Shown: piece after piece, positions 1 to 11,940 of the stretch
Numbering within the stretch: position 1 is the stretch's first letter
Layout: each line of letters opens with the position of its first letter
Source: Lingula anatina
Lineage: Eukaryota; Brachiopoda; Lingulata; Lingulida; Lingulidae
Direction: 5' to 3'
Assembly: GCF_001039355.2 (NCBI RefSeq)
Contig: NW_019775570.1
Coordinates: 251,787-315,786, forward strand
Length of the DNA stretch: 64,000 bases
The notes under the pieces: generated by a model
What the model saw: the letters and a program-made list of their open reading frames with translations, nothing else
Told to the model about the DNA's origin: nothing
Databases searched by the model: none
Made by a program: the position numbers and the translations under genes

Positions 1-818
1 GTAACATCACCAGAAGGACAGCAAACACTCGGCGCCCCTCCATTTCTCTGTTGCTCAATGCTTTTGTCGCCTAGTCGTCTTTACAGTCAACCCTCAACTT
101 TTCGTTTATGCTCTAATTTCCTTGTGACTGAATGGTTCTAGATGGTATGTGGCTTGAAGGAGACATGGGTCAATGGTTTCACGTATTAGTTGGCTGATTT
201 TATTGTTCATCTAGCCCAAGTGGCGGTCACACCCCCTATCATTACCTCTCATCCCTTAAATTTGATATCTGCGCCACGCCATGAGTTCTTCAAAAGTAAA
301 GTGATCAGACGCGTTTATGTGCTGAGTGACTTGAAAGTCTTGTATGATTATGCTAGACCAAGTTTTTTTTTTAAATTAAGATCTGCGAGGTCCTTTGGAG
401 TGACCTATGAGACACGCGAGAACTAACTACTAAACTATACTACTATGCCGAATTGTTTGCTATAGGACGCGCCTTCCAATTTAAAAATGCCAAACAAAGT
501 GACCTGACGTGATCGCCATCAAACTCTGCTTTCCGACTTAGAGATGACAGATAAGGTTTATGAAAGCTAGAATGAAGGATGGGCCTGGAAGAATTTAGAT
601 TTGGCCTTTGTGAAAGAATTTGCATTTAGGGGAGTTTGAAACTAATTTCATTATTTTTTGTCGTTCTGTTTTTCCTCGGGGAAATTTCATACAAAACGTC
701 ATGCAGATAATCGCCACGTCATACACGTCATACAAAACGCGCCTGGTTTATGATACCCTCTTGTGATTATTTGAAGGGGGTCTTTTTTATTTATTGTTTT
801 TTTAAAAGAAATGACAGG

Positions 819-881
819 CCTCGGATACAGAGCCGACCCTGGCACCTATTGGCGTCGGGTTCGAACCCCCAAATTCCGAGG
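819..881 (+). other. tRNA-like remnant with B-box
   Basis: A 7-bp stem (CCTCGGA at 819-825 pairing with TCCGAGG at 875-881) encloses a GGGTTCGAACCCC word that fits the pol III B-box. At 63 nt it is too short for a functional tRNA, the D and anticodon arms are not convincing, and the T-arm is not flush with the acceptor strand. It is most likely a tRNA fragment or the head of a tRNA-derived SINE. No good A-box was found. Confidence 0.3.
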
Positions 882-1068
882 CGATCAGTGACGAGTGCTG
901 AAGACCAAGATATACGGCGTACGAGACTGTCGAGATAACTGTGACAACTCTCTGCAACACCGTGGCGATTATCTGCGACCGATTGCGACAGTTGGCCAAT
1001 ATCGTTCTCCAAGCAATTGCATTCACGATGCATCCTCTGAGCAATTACTATTCTACTTTATTTCAAAG

Positions 1069-1352
1069 CAGTGGCGGATTTAGAGGGGGGTCAGGGGGAT
1101 CCTACTCCCCCACCCTTCGGTTTCTGAAAAATATATCACACCAGTATTTCCCTCTTAAATGTAGAATTTTGACTAGCTGAATCATAGTTCTAAGCCGTAC
1201 CAAAGGACACCGTTTGCCCTCCAAAACACCAAATTTTTCGGAGCCCTTGAGCAGGCCCCGAACCCAACGCCAAGGGGGCGATGGCCGGCTTAGCATCTGA
1301 GGCCTGTCGTTACGTATCCCCCCTTCAATTAATTCTGGATCCGCCCCTGTCC
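1069..1352. repeat. Dispersed element with GGATCCGCCCC-type inverted ends
   Basis: The segment starts AGTGGCGGATTTAGAG and ends TTCTGGATCCGCCCCT. The ends are imperfect inverted repeats of each other. The same terminal word (GGGGCGGATCCA or its complement) marks repeats near 21467 and 40910, with a variant near 49630. It has no coding capacity and looks like a short non-autonomous transposon. Confidence 0.55.
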
Positions 1353-1750
1353 AAGGTACGTTTACTCACAACTTCCTTGGTTAAAGACGTAATCAGACAT
1401 TCTTTTGACAATATGCAAATAACCTGTTTTGTAAAAAAGAAACAACAGCAACAGCGGGCTATTTGAACTTGGTACAAAACACGACTGGGTTCTCTGATAT
1501 GGATGCATGAAGTTAACAGGGAAATTGAAGCCGTGGCACAAGGCAATACGGACAAGTTGGTTAACAAGCAAGAAAAATCCCAATTTTGAGGAAATCAAAT
1601 CTTTTTTCACCTATTTTACAATAAATTAATGTTATGTATCTATTTAGTAAAAATTGGTTGTTTGGGAAAAATTACAATTAAGAAAAACATCAGGAAAACT
1701 TTAATGTTGCTTATAATCGCCCATACTTTGGATTTGAAGTTGACAAAAAT

Positions 1751-1765
1751 CAATCAATCAATCAA

Positions 1766-1816
<51 letters not shown>

Positions 1817-1817
1817 A
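1751..1817. repeat. (AATC)n/(AAAT)n microsatellite
   Basis: About three CAAT units run directly into a dozen or so AAAT units. Plain microsatellite in otherwise unannotated DNA. From 1353 to 2279 I see nothing else. Confidence 0.9.
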
Positions 1818-2279
1818 ACGACCTTTCCTAATAATTAACTGTTATGCATTGTAAATATTTAGCAAAAATTGAAATAAATTTCGTAACAGAGCAATTTCGT
1901 CTGGCCAAACAGAAATATTGTTTGCAGCAGCTGAACAGGTGACTCTGGCCTTTGGGGATGAAATTTTGACCCTGATTTACATATACGCTTGGGATATAAA
2001 AATAAACTAAAACATAGAAGTTCAATAATTTTATTTTAAAATACTCAAACTCTTTTAAAAGAGAAACATGCTTGCTGAGTCTTTCAGAAACCTTACAAAA
2101 TATAGATTTCACATTGTACAAAATTGGTAAACAATTAAACAGTAAAGATAAGTTGACAATATGATATTTATAATAATATGTATCAATGTTCCAAAGGACG
2201 TGCGGTTGTTTATGAGCGCCATTCTGGTCGTGTTGAGATGACCGCTGTTCGCTGCGCGAGGAAAAGAATTTAAATCTTT

Positions 2280-2505
2280 GGGACCATTTCCATAACCCTA
2301 TCGTACTAGCAGGATCGATCCATCTCCAAGGGCATTCTCGCCAAATCGCATTAAGTTTAAACGTGCATGAAAGTTAATTACCTCCATAGCAGCTTCAGTG
2401 GGCGTGACAGACAATTAAGTTGCTTAAACTGAATCCAATTTAGCGAGAATCCCCTCGGAGTTGGATCGATCCTGCTAGTACGAGAGGTTTACGGGAAACC
2501 AGACT
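2280..2505 (+). mobile_element. Foldback MITE, family 1, copy A
   Basis: Subterminal inverted repeats of 21 bp match perfectly (2301-2321 against 2463-2483; core CTAGCAGGATCGATCC). The interior is also self-complementary (ATTCTCGCC near 2334 against GCGAGAAT near 2443), so the whole element can fold into one long hairpin. Related copies lie at 22017-22264, 45793-46025 and 62351-62555. No ORF. It lies just downstream of the small-peptide gene and may form part of its 3' UTR. Confidence 0.8.
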
Positions 2506-2602
2506 AGTTCACAAGTACAACGCATCGCAGAACAACCTAGGACAAAACCAACTGCGGGAACGTTTTTTATCCTCAAAAGTTCTGCTCTCCAGACCAATGC
2601 AC

Positions 2603-3574
2603 TTATCTAGAGCCGCCATCATCTTCTGCCTTTTCATCTTCAAGCAATTTGATCAAATGGTCCTGAAAAACAATAAAGATTTCATATTTATGTTGATATG
2701 AATTTTATTGATTTACAGGTATATAATAAATAAGTAAATGTTGCACGTTAAATGGCAAATACAACCAAAAAACAGGGCAGCAAAGCTGCCATATGTACTG
2801 ACGTAAAGCAGATAATAACGATGACAGTGCACAAAATAAGATTTTTTTGTTTATTTTGATGCAGTGTTGCGTAATGCTTCACAGCATAATCATCACACAT
2901 ATACTGACAGTCAATGAAAACGCATCAGAAAACTTTCTTGTTTTTTTTTACCGAGAATCGATTCCAACCATTTAATCGAGTACAAATGCACTTGTTTGGT
3001 CATAAAAGAGTGGACTGACCACTCAGATGTTTAAAATTTTGATTTTGTGACCAGCTGTTACAAGTCATGTGTTTTTCCTGTCTCGTGATTGGTGTGAATT
3101 AATCAGGTTCAATATATGGTGATTAATTCAGCCTATTTAAGGTAGTCACCAAATCCAGTGTGACACATGACTAAAAAGTTCAGTGATGCCACGTCTGACA
3201 CTGAAATAGTGACTGCGGGCCCTGGGGATGCTGAAAGATGGGCGGAACCAAAGAGATTTGATTACGTGACCTTGCATTCTAATGATCTTTTCTGACCTTT
3301 ATTTCACCTTGTGTAACTGAATAATGGGTCATATTTCACACGTAAACTGTTATTTTCTTAATGTGCCAAAGGAACAAATATATTATTTGATAAATAAATG
3401 ACGCGTTTTTATTGACTGTCAGTATATATACATGTAATAAAGGCAACGCGGACATTAGGAAATATAACTAGCACAGGCCTTCAGGTCCATGTTAATGGGA
3501 ATCCAAAGTCACACTTTGAAAATGCCCATATGTGAGAAATAAAAATTTCNNNNNNNNNNNNNNNNNNNNNNNNN

Positions 3575-3652
<78 letters not shown>

Positions 3653-4513
3653 AAGAAGTTTTCGAATTCAAAATGTATTTTGGTCCTACCGATCTTTCCA
3701 GTAGGTTTCAGGATCAAAGTTGTACGGGGACGACGACAGAAGGAATAGAATAGGGGAGACCGGGGCTAGTTGGACCCTGGGGTAAGTTGGACCCCCATCA
3801 ATTTATATGGGGTAAAAGAATTGATCACTTCATTTTGTAAAGTGACCGTATCCAACAGTACTAAGAAAGCGTCGGCAGTGAGTCCAAATGAAATAATTTA
3901 GCATCTTAAAGTAACTTTATTAAAGAGACTTGATGGGGGTCCAACTTACCCAGGGGTCCAACTAGACCCTGTCTCCCCTAATAATTCCTTCAGCTAGTGT
4001 ATGAAACAATCATTAATGTCACGAGGTCTTGAAATAAACACATGTTATGCAACAGTGTGTTTAAAATATAAGAACAATTAATCACGAACTAAAGTTGAAC
4101 TTTGATTTTTTATTAAAATCAAAAATTAATTGTGAATTAAAACAACTTACAAGTTTACTGGTATTTTCAAGCGCATCGACTAACTTTTCCATGTAGTTTC
4201 CTTCGTCCTCGAGGTCTGCGCGTGAAATAAAGCGATTGAGATGACGACGTCTCCTGCCTGGAATTATAAAGATGACACATCGGCGTTGACCTGTTTTTAC
4301 CTCCTTAAGTTAAGTTAGGCCATTACCTTGATCTCCACTCGAGAATTTTTCTAAACCTAGGTAGTGAGGCGAAAGTGTGAAGAATAAATGATTCTGCTTG
4401 ATAATATAAGAATGATAAAGAGAAAGGAAAGGTAACATACCTTCAGACTCAGCAAACATCTGCACGACTAACAAAGTCACCAAAAGTAAGGCCAACACTC
4501 TGTACTTGTTCAT
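2603..4513 (-). CDS. Small secreted peptide precursor, 79 aa, unrecognised
   Basis: Three exons on the minus strand: 4441-4513, 4151-4257 and 2603-2662 (stop 2603-2605). All junctions have GT/AG signals and the phases agree (1, then 0). Residues 1-24 form a clear signal peptide (Lys-containing start, then a hydrophobic core rich in Leu and Val ending near MFAESEG). A run of four arginines follows at 26-29, then about 50 residues that look helical and amphipathic, with regularly spaced Leu, Ile and Met, ending in an acidic Gly-Ser-Arg tail. There are no cysteines in the mature part, so it is not a defensin-type peptide. The arginine run just after the signal could be a convertase site or the positive end of a membrane-active helix. 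A TATA box lies about 80 bp upstream of the ATG. Intron 2 carries a transposon and an assembly gap. I do not recognise the family; a hormone-like or antimicrobial role is only a guess. Confidence 0.72.
3550..3651. other. Assembly gap followed by 77-nt poly(A)
   Basis: A run of 25 N is followed directly by 77 consecutive A (3575-3651). It lies in intron 2 of the small-peptide gene. The true length of the homopolymer is unreliable, and the lysine-rich or phenylalanine-rich open frames across it are artefacts. Confidence 0.95.
3753..3978. mobile_element. TA-flanked MITE (Tc1/mariner-like)
   Basis: The ends GGGGAGACCGGGGCTAGTTG and its near-complement are terminal inverted repeats of about 50 bp. 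Both extend into a second motif, GGGTAAGTTGGACCCCCATC and its complement. The element is bounded by TA on both sides (3751-3752, 3979-3980), which fits the TA target duplication of the Tc1/mariner superfamily. It is 226 bp with no ORF, and is inserted in intron 2 of the small-peptide gene. Confidence 0.85.
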
Positions 4514-4590
4514 ATCAATGAAATTTTAATTGCCTTTTTAACCAACAGACGAACACGCGGTCCCGTGGTCTACCTCAGGGTTTTCATCCT

Positions 4591-4597
4591 TTTTATA
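4591..4597 (-). promoter_or_regulatory. TATA box of the small-peptide gene
   Basis: On the minus strand the sequence reads TATAAAA, 78-84 bp upstream of the ATG at 4513. With a start about 30 bp downstream, the 5' UTR would be about 50 nt with no intron. A consensus TATA so close to the start codon supports this being a compact, strongly regulated gene. Confidence 0.55.
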
Positions 4598-5730
4598 CCG
4601 AATGCTGCGTGTCAAGTAGTTAGGGACAAGAAACCGGTTTTGGTGCTTTTAAAAGCCCCCTATCCATGACTTAATCGCTTTCACTCAAATAACAGTTAAG
4701 AGACTGCCAGTTACATGTCTCACTGGTCTACTTTCATTGGTCTACCCCTCGATTACAGGATGTCCTTCCTTTTATACTGTGCAGGACATGGATATATTTT
4801 CTTTTTGTCGATAATTTTAATTTTAAAAAGTTTAAAAAGTGCTGTGAACACAGTTTCATATAAAATTCTGGTTTGGTTGTAGATTCTATTAGAATGGTTT
4901 GTAATTTATTCTTCTTTGGCGGACTATATACCGGTAGTAATTGTTTGTGTTTGACTCGCACTGGCTGTCAAGACAATTTTCTCTCTTTGTTGTTTTTTTT
5001 TATCTTAGAAAAAGTGGTGGTTTTAAAAACAGTTTTATGATCTGACGTCGTTTACCAGGCAGTCACTGATGTAACCTACTTAGACATAAAGCACTAATGC
5101 ACTGAATTAATCTGATATACTGCCCCTTTAAACATGTATTTCTTCTCACCTTTTTTCTTTCATTATAAGTTGTGGTTCATGTCATTCAATTATGAGAAGG
5201 AGCACCAGACCATGACGAGAAAAACAAGTTATTTTTGTGGCATTTGTAAACTCCTATAGAGGTGTACGTGTATTACCAAAAACTTACTTTACCGCAGTCG
5301 AATACAACTACGCTGGTGCTTTAAGAATAAATGGACTTGCGGACTACGAGAAAAAAAATCGAAGCTTGTGGCGGGACATTAAAAATGTCAAGACTACGCA
5401 TTTAATTACAACGTTGTGGTAAAAAGAGCAACAACAGATTTGCATACATGTACGTAGAGAATGTATCATACACCATGTACCAGTAGACGATAATCACCTA
5501 AGAGTGATGGAATATATGATATAATACGATCTTGGTTCACTTTGTTTACACTGATCCATATCGTTTTATGTTTATTCGTTGCCTTTTAAACACTTTCGTG
5601 ATTTTTTGGGGATTAAATCAATTGACTATTTAACTTTCACGTGTCATTGTTCATGATTACTAACAAGGCGTGATATTATGATGGTAATGTACATGCACTA
5701 CTAGGTAAGCTTACTGAAGAGTGAATGGTT
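4598..5730. other. Intergenic, nothing recognised
   Basis: AT-rich spacer. Short open frames here (for example 4734-4961 and 5237-5422) have no family features, signal peptide or splice context. No RNA gene or large repeat was recognised. Confidence 0.5.
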
Positions 5731-5930
5731 TAAAGGATAACAACTATTCATTTTGGCCAAAAAATTAATTTTCCTGGGGTAAACGACAAATTTCCATACT
5801 TACCGACAGTTAATGAATCCATTTCTTCACTTGAAATTAGTCCCTAGTTTTTCTAAAAAAATTTTTTGTAATAATCTCTTAAGAGATTATTACATAGTAT
5901 AGCCATCTATGGAGGTCACGTGACGTGATG
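5731..5930 (+). mobile_element. Foldback element, family 3, copy 1
   Basis: This stretch matches the reverse complement of 29340-29526. Shared words include TTTTGGCCAAAAAAT, CCATACTTACC, TTAATGAATCCAT, TTAGTCCCT and CATCTATGGAGGT. An internal palindrome AATAATCTCTTAAGAGATTATT lies near 5870. It has no ORF. Two independent copies in opposite orientation define it as a dispersed repeat. Confidence 0.7.
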
Positions 5931-6227
5931 GCAAGCACAGAATAATTACGTTAACCGCCAATTTGGGGGTGAAATAGAATATATTTTATTTTTATGAGTT
6001 GTTTACAATGTATTTATTGTGAAATATAAATCTCATACAATGAATTGTTATCCCTTTTAGCTAAACCTGCTTGTCTACGGATTTACAGTCGCCAGAGGAC
6101 CGAAAGGCACTCGTCCATTCCGTTAAGATGACACTTATACCAACTGAGTGAGCTGAGGACCCTGCATGGTCTCCCAACCCTGCCCTGATATTTACAGGGT
6201 AGGGGAATCGGCAAGTAATCCTTATCT

Positions 6228-9200
6228 GACACCCAAATAACGTGAATGTATTGTTTTCTGATTTCATTGTTTTTTCTCTGTTGTCGTGACTCTGTGGTTG
6301 CGTGCGACGTTGTATATTGCGGACGTTTGTTTTACGTCGCTTATTCTTCTTTGTTACGTTAAAATGATACATACGTTACCATGAAGCGTGTAAATATTTA
6401 TTCTATTTTCATTGGTTTTCTTTCGCTTTGTGGGCCAACCCTTATGTCTTTTATTTGTGTTTCATTGAAATAGTGTTGGCGCACAAAAGGAAAGACAACC
6501 AATGAAAATAGAATAAAAAATATTTACACCCTTCATGGTAACGTATGTATCATTTTAACGTAACAAAGAAGAATGAGCGACGTAATAACATGCGTGCGCA
6601 CATACACAACATCGCACGCAACAACATAGTGGCGACAACAAAGAACAAACAATGAAATCAGAAGACAGTGCCTTCACATTATTAGGTAACGTATGTATCG
6701 GTGACATATGTATCATATAAAAAATTTCAACAAACGGTTTCAAGACAAGTAATATTTACTTGCCCTGCATTTCCTTCTTATTGATATGTAGTATACCGTA
6801 AGAATTAGGCGTTTGCTCACAAAACGGACAACAAACAATAAAAAATAAAAGTATTTACACGCCACATGGTAACTATTTTCATTGGTTGTCTTTTGTTTTG
6901 TGTGCCAACACTTATGTCTTAATGTTACATTAAAATGAATGAAAACGAGACAAATAAGATTTCAACTATCTGTGAAAATTGTTCATATGATACATGCGTT
7001 ACCGATATACACATGGGTAAATAATATGAAGGTGTTGTTTTTGAATTCCTTTGATTGTTTTCTGTTGTCACGACTTTGTTAGTGCGTGCGACTTTGTATA
7101 TGTGCCCACTTTTGTACGTCGTTCATTCTGTTTGTTACGTCAATATGATATATACGTTACCGATACATACGTTACCATGAAGCGTGTAAATATTTATTTA
7201 TTCTATTTTCATTGGTTGTCTTCCGTTTTGTGGGCCAGCACTATTGTCTTAATGCTACATTAAAATGAAAGAAAACGAGACAAATAAGATTTGTTGCCTT
7301 CAACTATCTGTGAAAATTGTCCATTTGATTCATACGTTACCGATATGTACGTGACCAAATAATATGAAAGTGTTATTTTCTGATTCCATTGACTGTTTTC
7401 TGTTGTCACGACTTGAGTGGGTGTGAGTTTATATATGTGCGCACAACGTTTTACGGCCCTCATTCTTATTTGTTATGTAAATATGATACATAGACGTATG
7501 TTTTTCTGATTTCATTGTTTTTTCTCTGTTGTCGTAACATTTTCACGTAACAAAGAAGAATGAGCGACGTAATGACATGCGTGCGCACATTTACAACGTC
7601 GCACGCAACCACAGAGTCACGACAACAGAGAACAAACAATAAAATCAGAAAACAATACCTTCACATTATTTGGTAACGTGTGTATCGGTGACGTATGTAT
7701 CATATATACAATCATATATACAACTACAAGTAATCCTTATCTGACACCCAAATAACGTGAATGTATTGTTTTCTGATTTCATTGTTTTTTCTCTGTTGTC
7801 GTGACTCTGTGGTTGCGTGCGACGTTGTATATTGCGGACGTTTGTTTTACGTCGCTTATTCTTCTTTGTTACGCTAAAATGATACATACGTTCCCGATAC
7901 ATACGTTACCTTGAAGCGTGTAAATATTTATTCTGTTTTCATTGGTTTTCTTTCGCTTTGTGGGCCAACCCTTATGTGTTTTATTTGTGTTTCATTAAAA
8001 TAGTGTTGGCGCACAAAAGGAGAGACAACCAATGAAAATAGAATAAAAAATATTTACACCCTTCATGGTAACGTATGTATCATTTTAACGTAACAGAGAG
8101 AATGAGCGACGTAATAACATGCGTGCGCACATACACAACGTCGCACGCAACAACATAGTGGCGACAACATATAGAACAAACAATGAAATCAGAAGCAGTG
8201 CCTTCACATTATTTGGTAACGTATGTATCGGTGACATATGTATCATATAAAAAATTTCAACAAACGGTTTCAAGACAAGTAATCTTTACTTGCCCTGCAT
8301 GTCCTTCTTATTGATATGTAGTATACCGTAAGAATGAGGCGTTTGCTCACAAAACGGACAACAAACAATAAAAAATAAAAGTATTTACACGCCACATGGT
8401 AACTATTTTCATTGGTTTTCTTTCGATTTGTGAGCCAACACTTATGTCCTTTATTTGTGTTTTATTAAAATAGTGTTGGCGCACAAAAGGAAAGACAACC
8501 AATGAAAATAGAATAGAAAATATTCACACGCTATATGGTAACGTATGTATCATTTTCACGTAACAAAGAAGAATGAGCGACGTAATGACATGCGTGCGCA
8601 CATTTACAACGTCGCACGCAACCACAGAGTCGCGACAACAAAGAACAAACAATCAAATCAGAAGACAGTGCCTTCACATTATTTGGTAACTTATGTATCG
8701 GTGACATATGTATCATAAAAAAAATTCAACAAACGGTTTCAAGACAAGTTACCTTTACTTGCCATGCTTTCCTTCTTATTGTAATGTTGTATACCGTAGG
8801 AATGAGGCGTTTGCTCACAAAACGGACAACAAACAATAAAAAATAAAAGTATTTACACGCCACATGGTAACTATTTTCATTTGTTGTCTTTTGTTTTGTG
8901 CGCCAACACTTATGTCTTAATGTTACATTAAAATGAATGAAAACGAGACAAATAAGATTTTTTGCCTTCAACTATTTGTGAAAATTGTCCATTTGATTCA
9001 TATGTTACCGATATGTACTTGACCAAATAATATGAAGGTGTTGTTTTCTGATTCCATTGACTGTTTTCTGTTGTCACGGCTTTGTTAGTGCGTGCGACTT
9101 TGTATATGTGCCCACGTTTGTACGTCGTTTATTCTGTTTGTATATGATATATACGTTACCGATACATACGTTACCATGAAGCGTGTAAATATTTATTTAT

Positions 9201-11940
9201 TTATTCTATTTTCATTGGTTGTCTTTCGTTTTGTGGGCCAGCACTTATGTCTTAATGCTACATTAAAATGAAAGAAAACGAGACAAATAAGATTACTTGC
9301 CCTCAACTATATGTGAAAATTGTCCATTTGATTCATACGTTGCTGATATGTACTTGACCAAATAATATGAAGGTGTTATTTTCTGATTCTATTACGATTC
9401 TTATTATGATTCAAAGACGTATTTTTTTCTGATTTCATTGTTTTTACTCTGTTGTCGGGACTCTGTGGTTGCGTGCGACGTTGTATATGTGCGCACGTTT
9501 GTTTTACGTCGCTTATTTTTCTTTGTTACGCTAAAATGATACATACGTTACCGATACATACGTTACCATGAAGCGTGTAAATATTTATTCTATTTTCATT
9601 GGTTTTCTTTCGATTTGTGGGCCAACACTTATGTCTTTTATTTGTGTTTTATTAAAATAGAGTTGGCGCACAAGAGGAAAGACAACCAATGAAAATAGAA
9701 TAAAAAAATATTCACAGGCTTTATGGTAACGTATGTATCATTTTCACGTAACAAAGAAGAATGAGCGACGTAATGACATGCGTGCGCACATTTACAACGT
9801 CGCACGCAACCACAGAGTCGCGACAAGAGAGAACAAACAATCAAATCAAAAAACAATACCTTCACATTATTTGGTAACGTATGTATCGGTGACATATGTA
9901 TCATAAAAAAAATTTCAACAAACGGTTTCAAGACAAGTTACCTTTACATGCCATGGTTTTCCTTCTTATTGTAATGTAGTATACCGTAGGAATGAGGCGT
10001 TTGCTCACAAAACGGACAACAAACAATAAAAAATAAAAGTATTTACACGCCACATGGTAACTATTTTCATTGGTTGTCTTTTGTTTTGTACGCCAACACT
10101 TATGTCTTAATGTTACATTAAAATGAATGAAAACGAGACAAATAAGATTTTTTGCCTTCAAATATTTGTGAAAATTGTTCATATGATACATGCGTTACCG
10201 ATATACAAATGGCTGAATAATATGAAGGTGTTGTTTTCTGATTCCATTGATTGTTTTCTGTTGTCACAGCTTTGTTAGTGCGTGCGACTTTGTATATGTG
10301 CCCACGTTTGTACGTCGTTCATTCTATTTGTTACGTCAATATGATATATACGTTACCGATGACTGCGTTACCATGAAGCGTGTAAATATTTATTTATTCT
10401 ATTTTTATTGGTTGTCTTTCGTTTTGGGGGCCAGCACTTGAGTTTTAATGCAACATTAAAATGAAAGAAAACGAGAAAAATAAGATTTCTTGCCTTCATC
10501 TATCTGAGAAAATTGTCCATTTGATTCATACGTTACCGATATGTACGTGACCAATTAATATGAAGGTGTTGTTTTCTGATTCCATTGACTGTTTTCTGTT
10601 GTCACGACTTTGTGAGTGGGTGTGAGTTTGTATATGTGCGCACAACGTTTTACGGCCCTCATTCTTATTTGTTATGTAATTATGATACATAGACGTATTT
10701 TTTCTGATTTCATTGTTTTTTCTCTGTTGTCGTGACTCTGTGGTTGCGTGCGACGTTGTATATTGCGGACGTTTGTTTTACGTCGCTTATTCTTCTTTGT
10801 TACGCTAAAATGATACATACGTTACCGATACATACGTTACCATGAAGCGTGTAAATATTTATTCTATTTTCATGGTTTTCTTTCGATTTGTGGGCCAACA
10901 CTTATGTCTTTTATTTGTTTTATTAAAATAGAGTTGGCGCACAAAAGGAAAAACAACCAATGAAAATAGAATAAAAAAATATTCACAGGCTTTATGGTAA
11001 CGTATGTATCATTTTCACGTAACAAAGAAGAATGAGCGACGTAATGACATGCGTGCGCACATTTACAACGTCGCACGCAACCACAGAGTCGCGACAAGAG
11101 AGAACAAACAATCAAATCAAAAAACAATACCTTCACATTATTTGGTAACGTGTGTGTCGGTGACGTATGTACCATATATACAATTTAAACAAGCGGTTTC
11201 AAGTCAAGTTACCTTTACTTGCCATGCTTTTCCTTCTTATTGTAATGTAGTATACCGTAGGAATGAGACGTTTGCTCACAAAACGGACAACAAACAATAA
11301 AAAATAAAAGTATTTACACGCCACATGGTAACTATTTTCATTGGTTGTCTTTTGTTTTGTACGCCAACACTTATGTCTTAATGTTACATTAAAATGAATG
11401 AAAACGAGACAAATAAGATTTTTTGCCTTCAAATATTTGTGAAAATTGTTCATACATGTATGATACATGCGTTACCGATATACAAATGGCTGAATAATAT
11501 GAAGGTGTTGTTTTCTGATTCCATTGATTGTTTTCTGTTGTCACAGCTTTGTTAGTGGGCGTGAGTTTGTAAGGCCTAACGTTTTACGGCCCTCATTCTT
11601 AGTTTTTTATGTAAATATGATACATAGACGTATTTCTTATGATTTTATTGTTTTTTTTTCTGTTGTCGTGACTCTGTGGTTGCGTGCGACTGTGTATATG
11701 TGGGCACGTTTGTTTTAAGTCGCTTTTTCTTGTTTGTTACGCTAAAATGATACATACGTTACTGATACATACGTTACCATGAAGCGTGTAAATATTTATT
11801 CTATTTTCATTGGTTTCCTTTCGATTTGTGGGCCAACACTTATGTCTTTTATTTGTGTTTCATTAAAATAGAGTTGGCGCACAAATGGAAAGACAACCAA
11901 TGAAAATATAATAAATATTTACACGCTTCATGGTGGCAAG
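6228..11940. repeat. 5.7-kb array of long palindromic repeat modules
   Basis: The array alternates two kinds of module. The first is a palindrome of about 450 bp whose arms carry, in mirror order, GTTGTCGTGACTCTGTGG, TGCGTGCGACGTTGTATA, GATACATACGTTACC and TATTCTATTTTCATTGG. Palindrome centres lie near 6450, 7990, 8465, 9650, 10915 and 11865. The second is a spacer containing TAGTATACCGTA and CACAAAACGGACAACAAACA, seen near 6790, 8330, 8800, 9990 and 11250. Spacing between equivalent points ranges from about 0.45 to 1.5 kb, so modules have been gained and lost. The many short open frames repeat the same peptide fragments because the DNA repeats; none looks like a gene. Confidence 0.85.

Noticed and set aside
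3481-3753. Poly-lysine and poly-phenylalanine open frames
   Set aside because: They are translations of an A homopolymer next to an N gap.
6555-11468. Many recurring open frames beginning MKPFVEIF or MYHF on both strands of the array
   Set aside because: They repeat because the DNA modules repeat, end at random stops, lack splice or promoter context, and appear in antisense pairs over the same palindromes.
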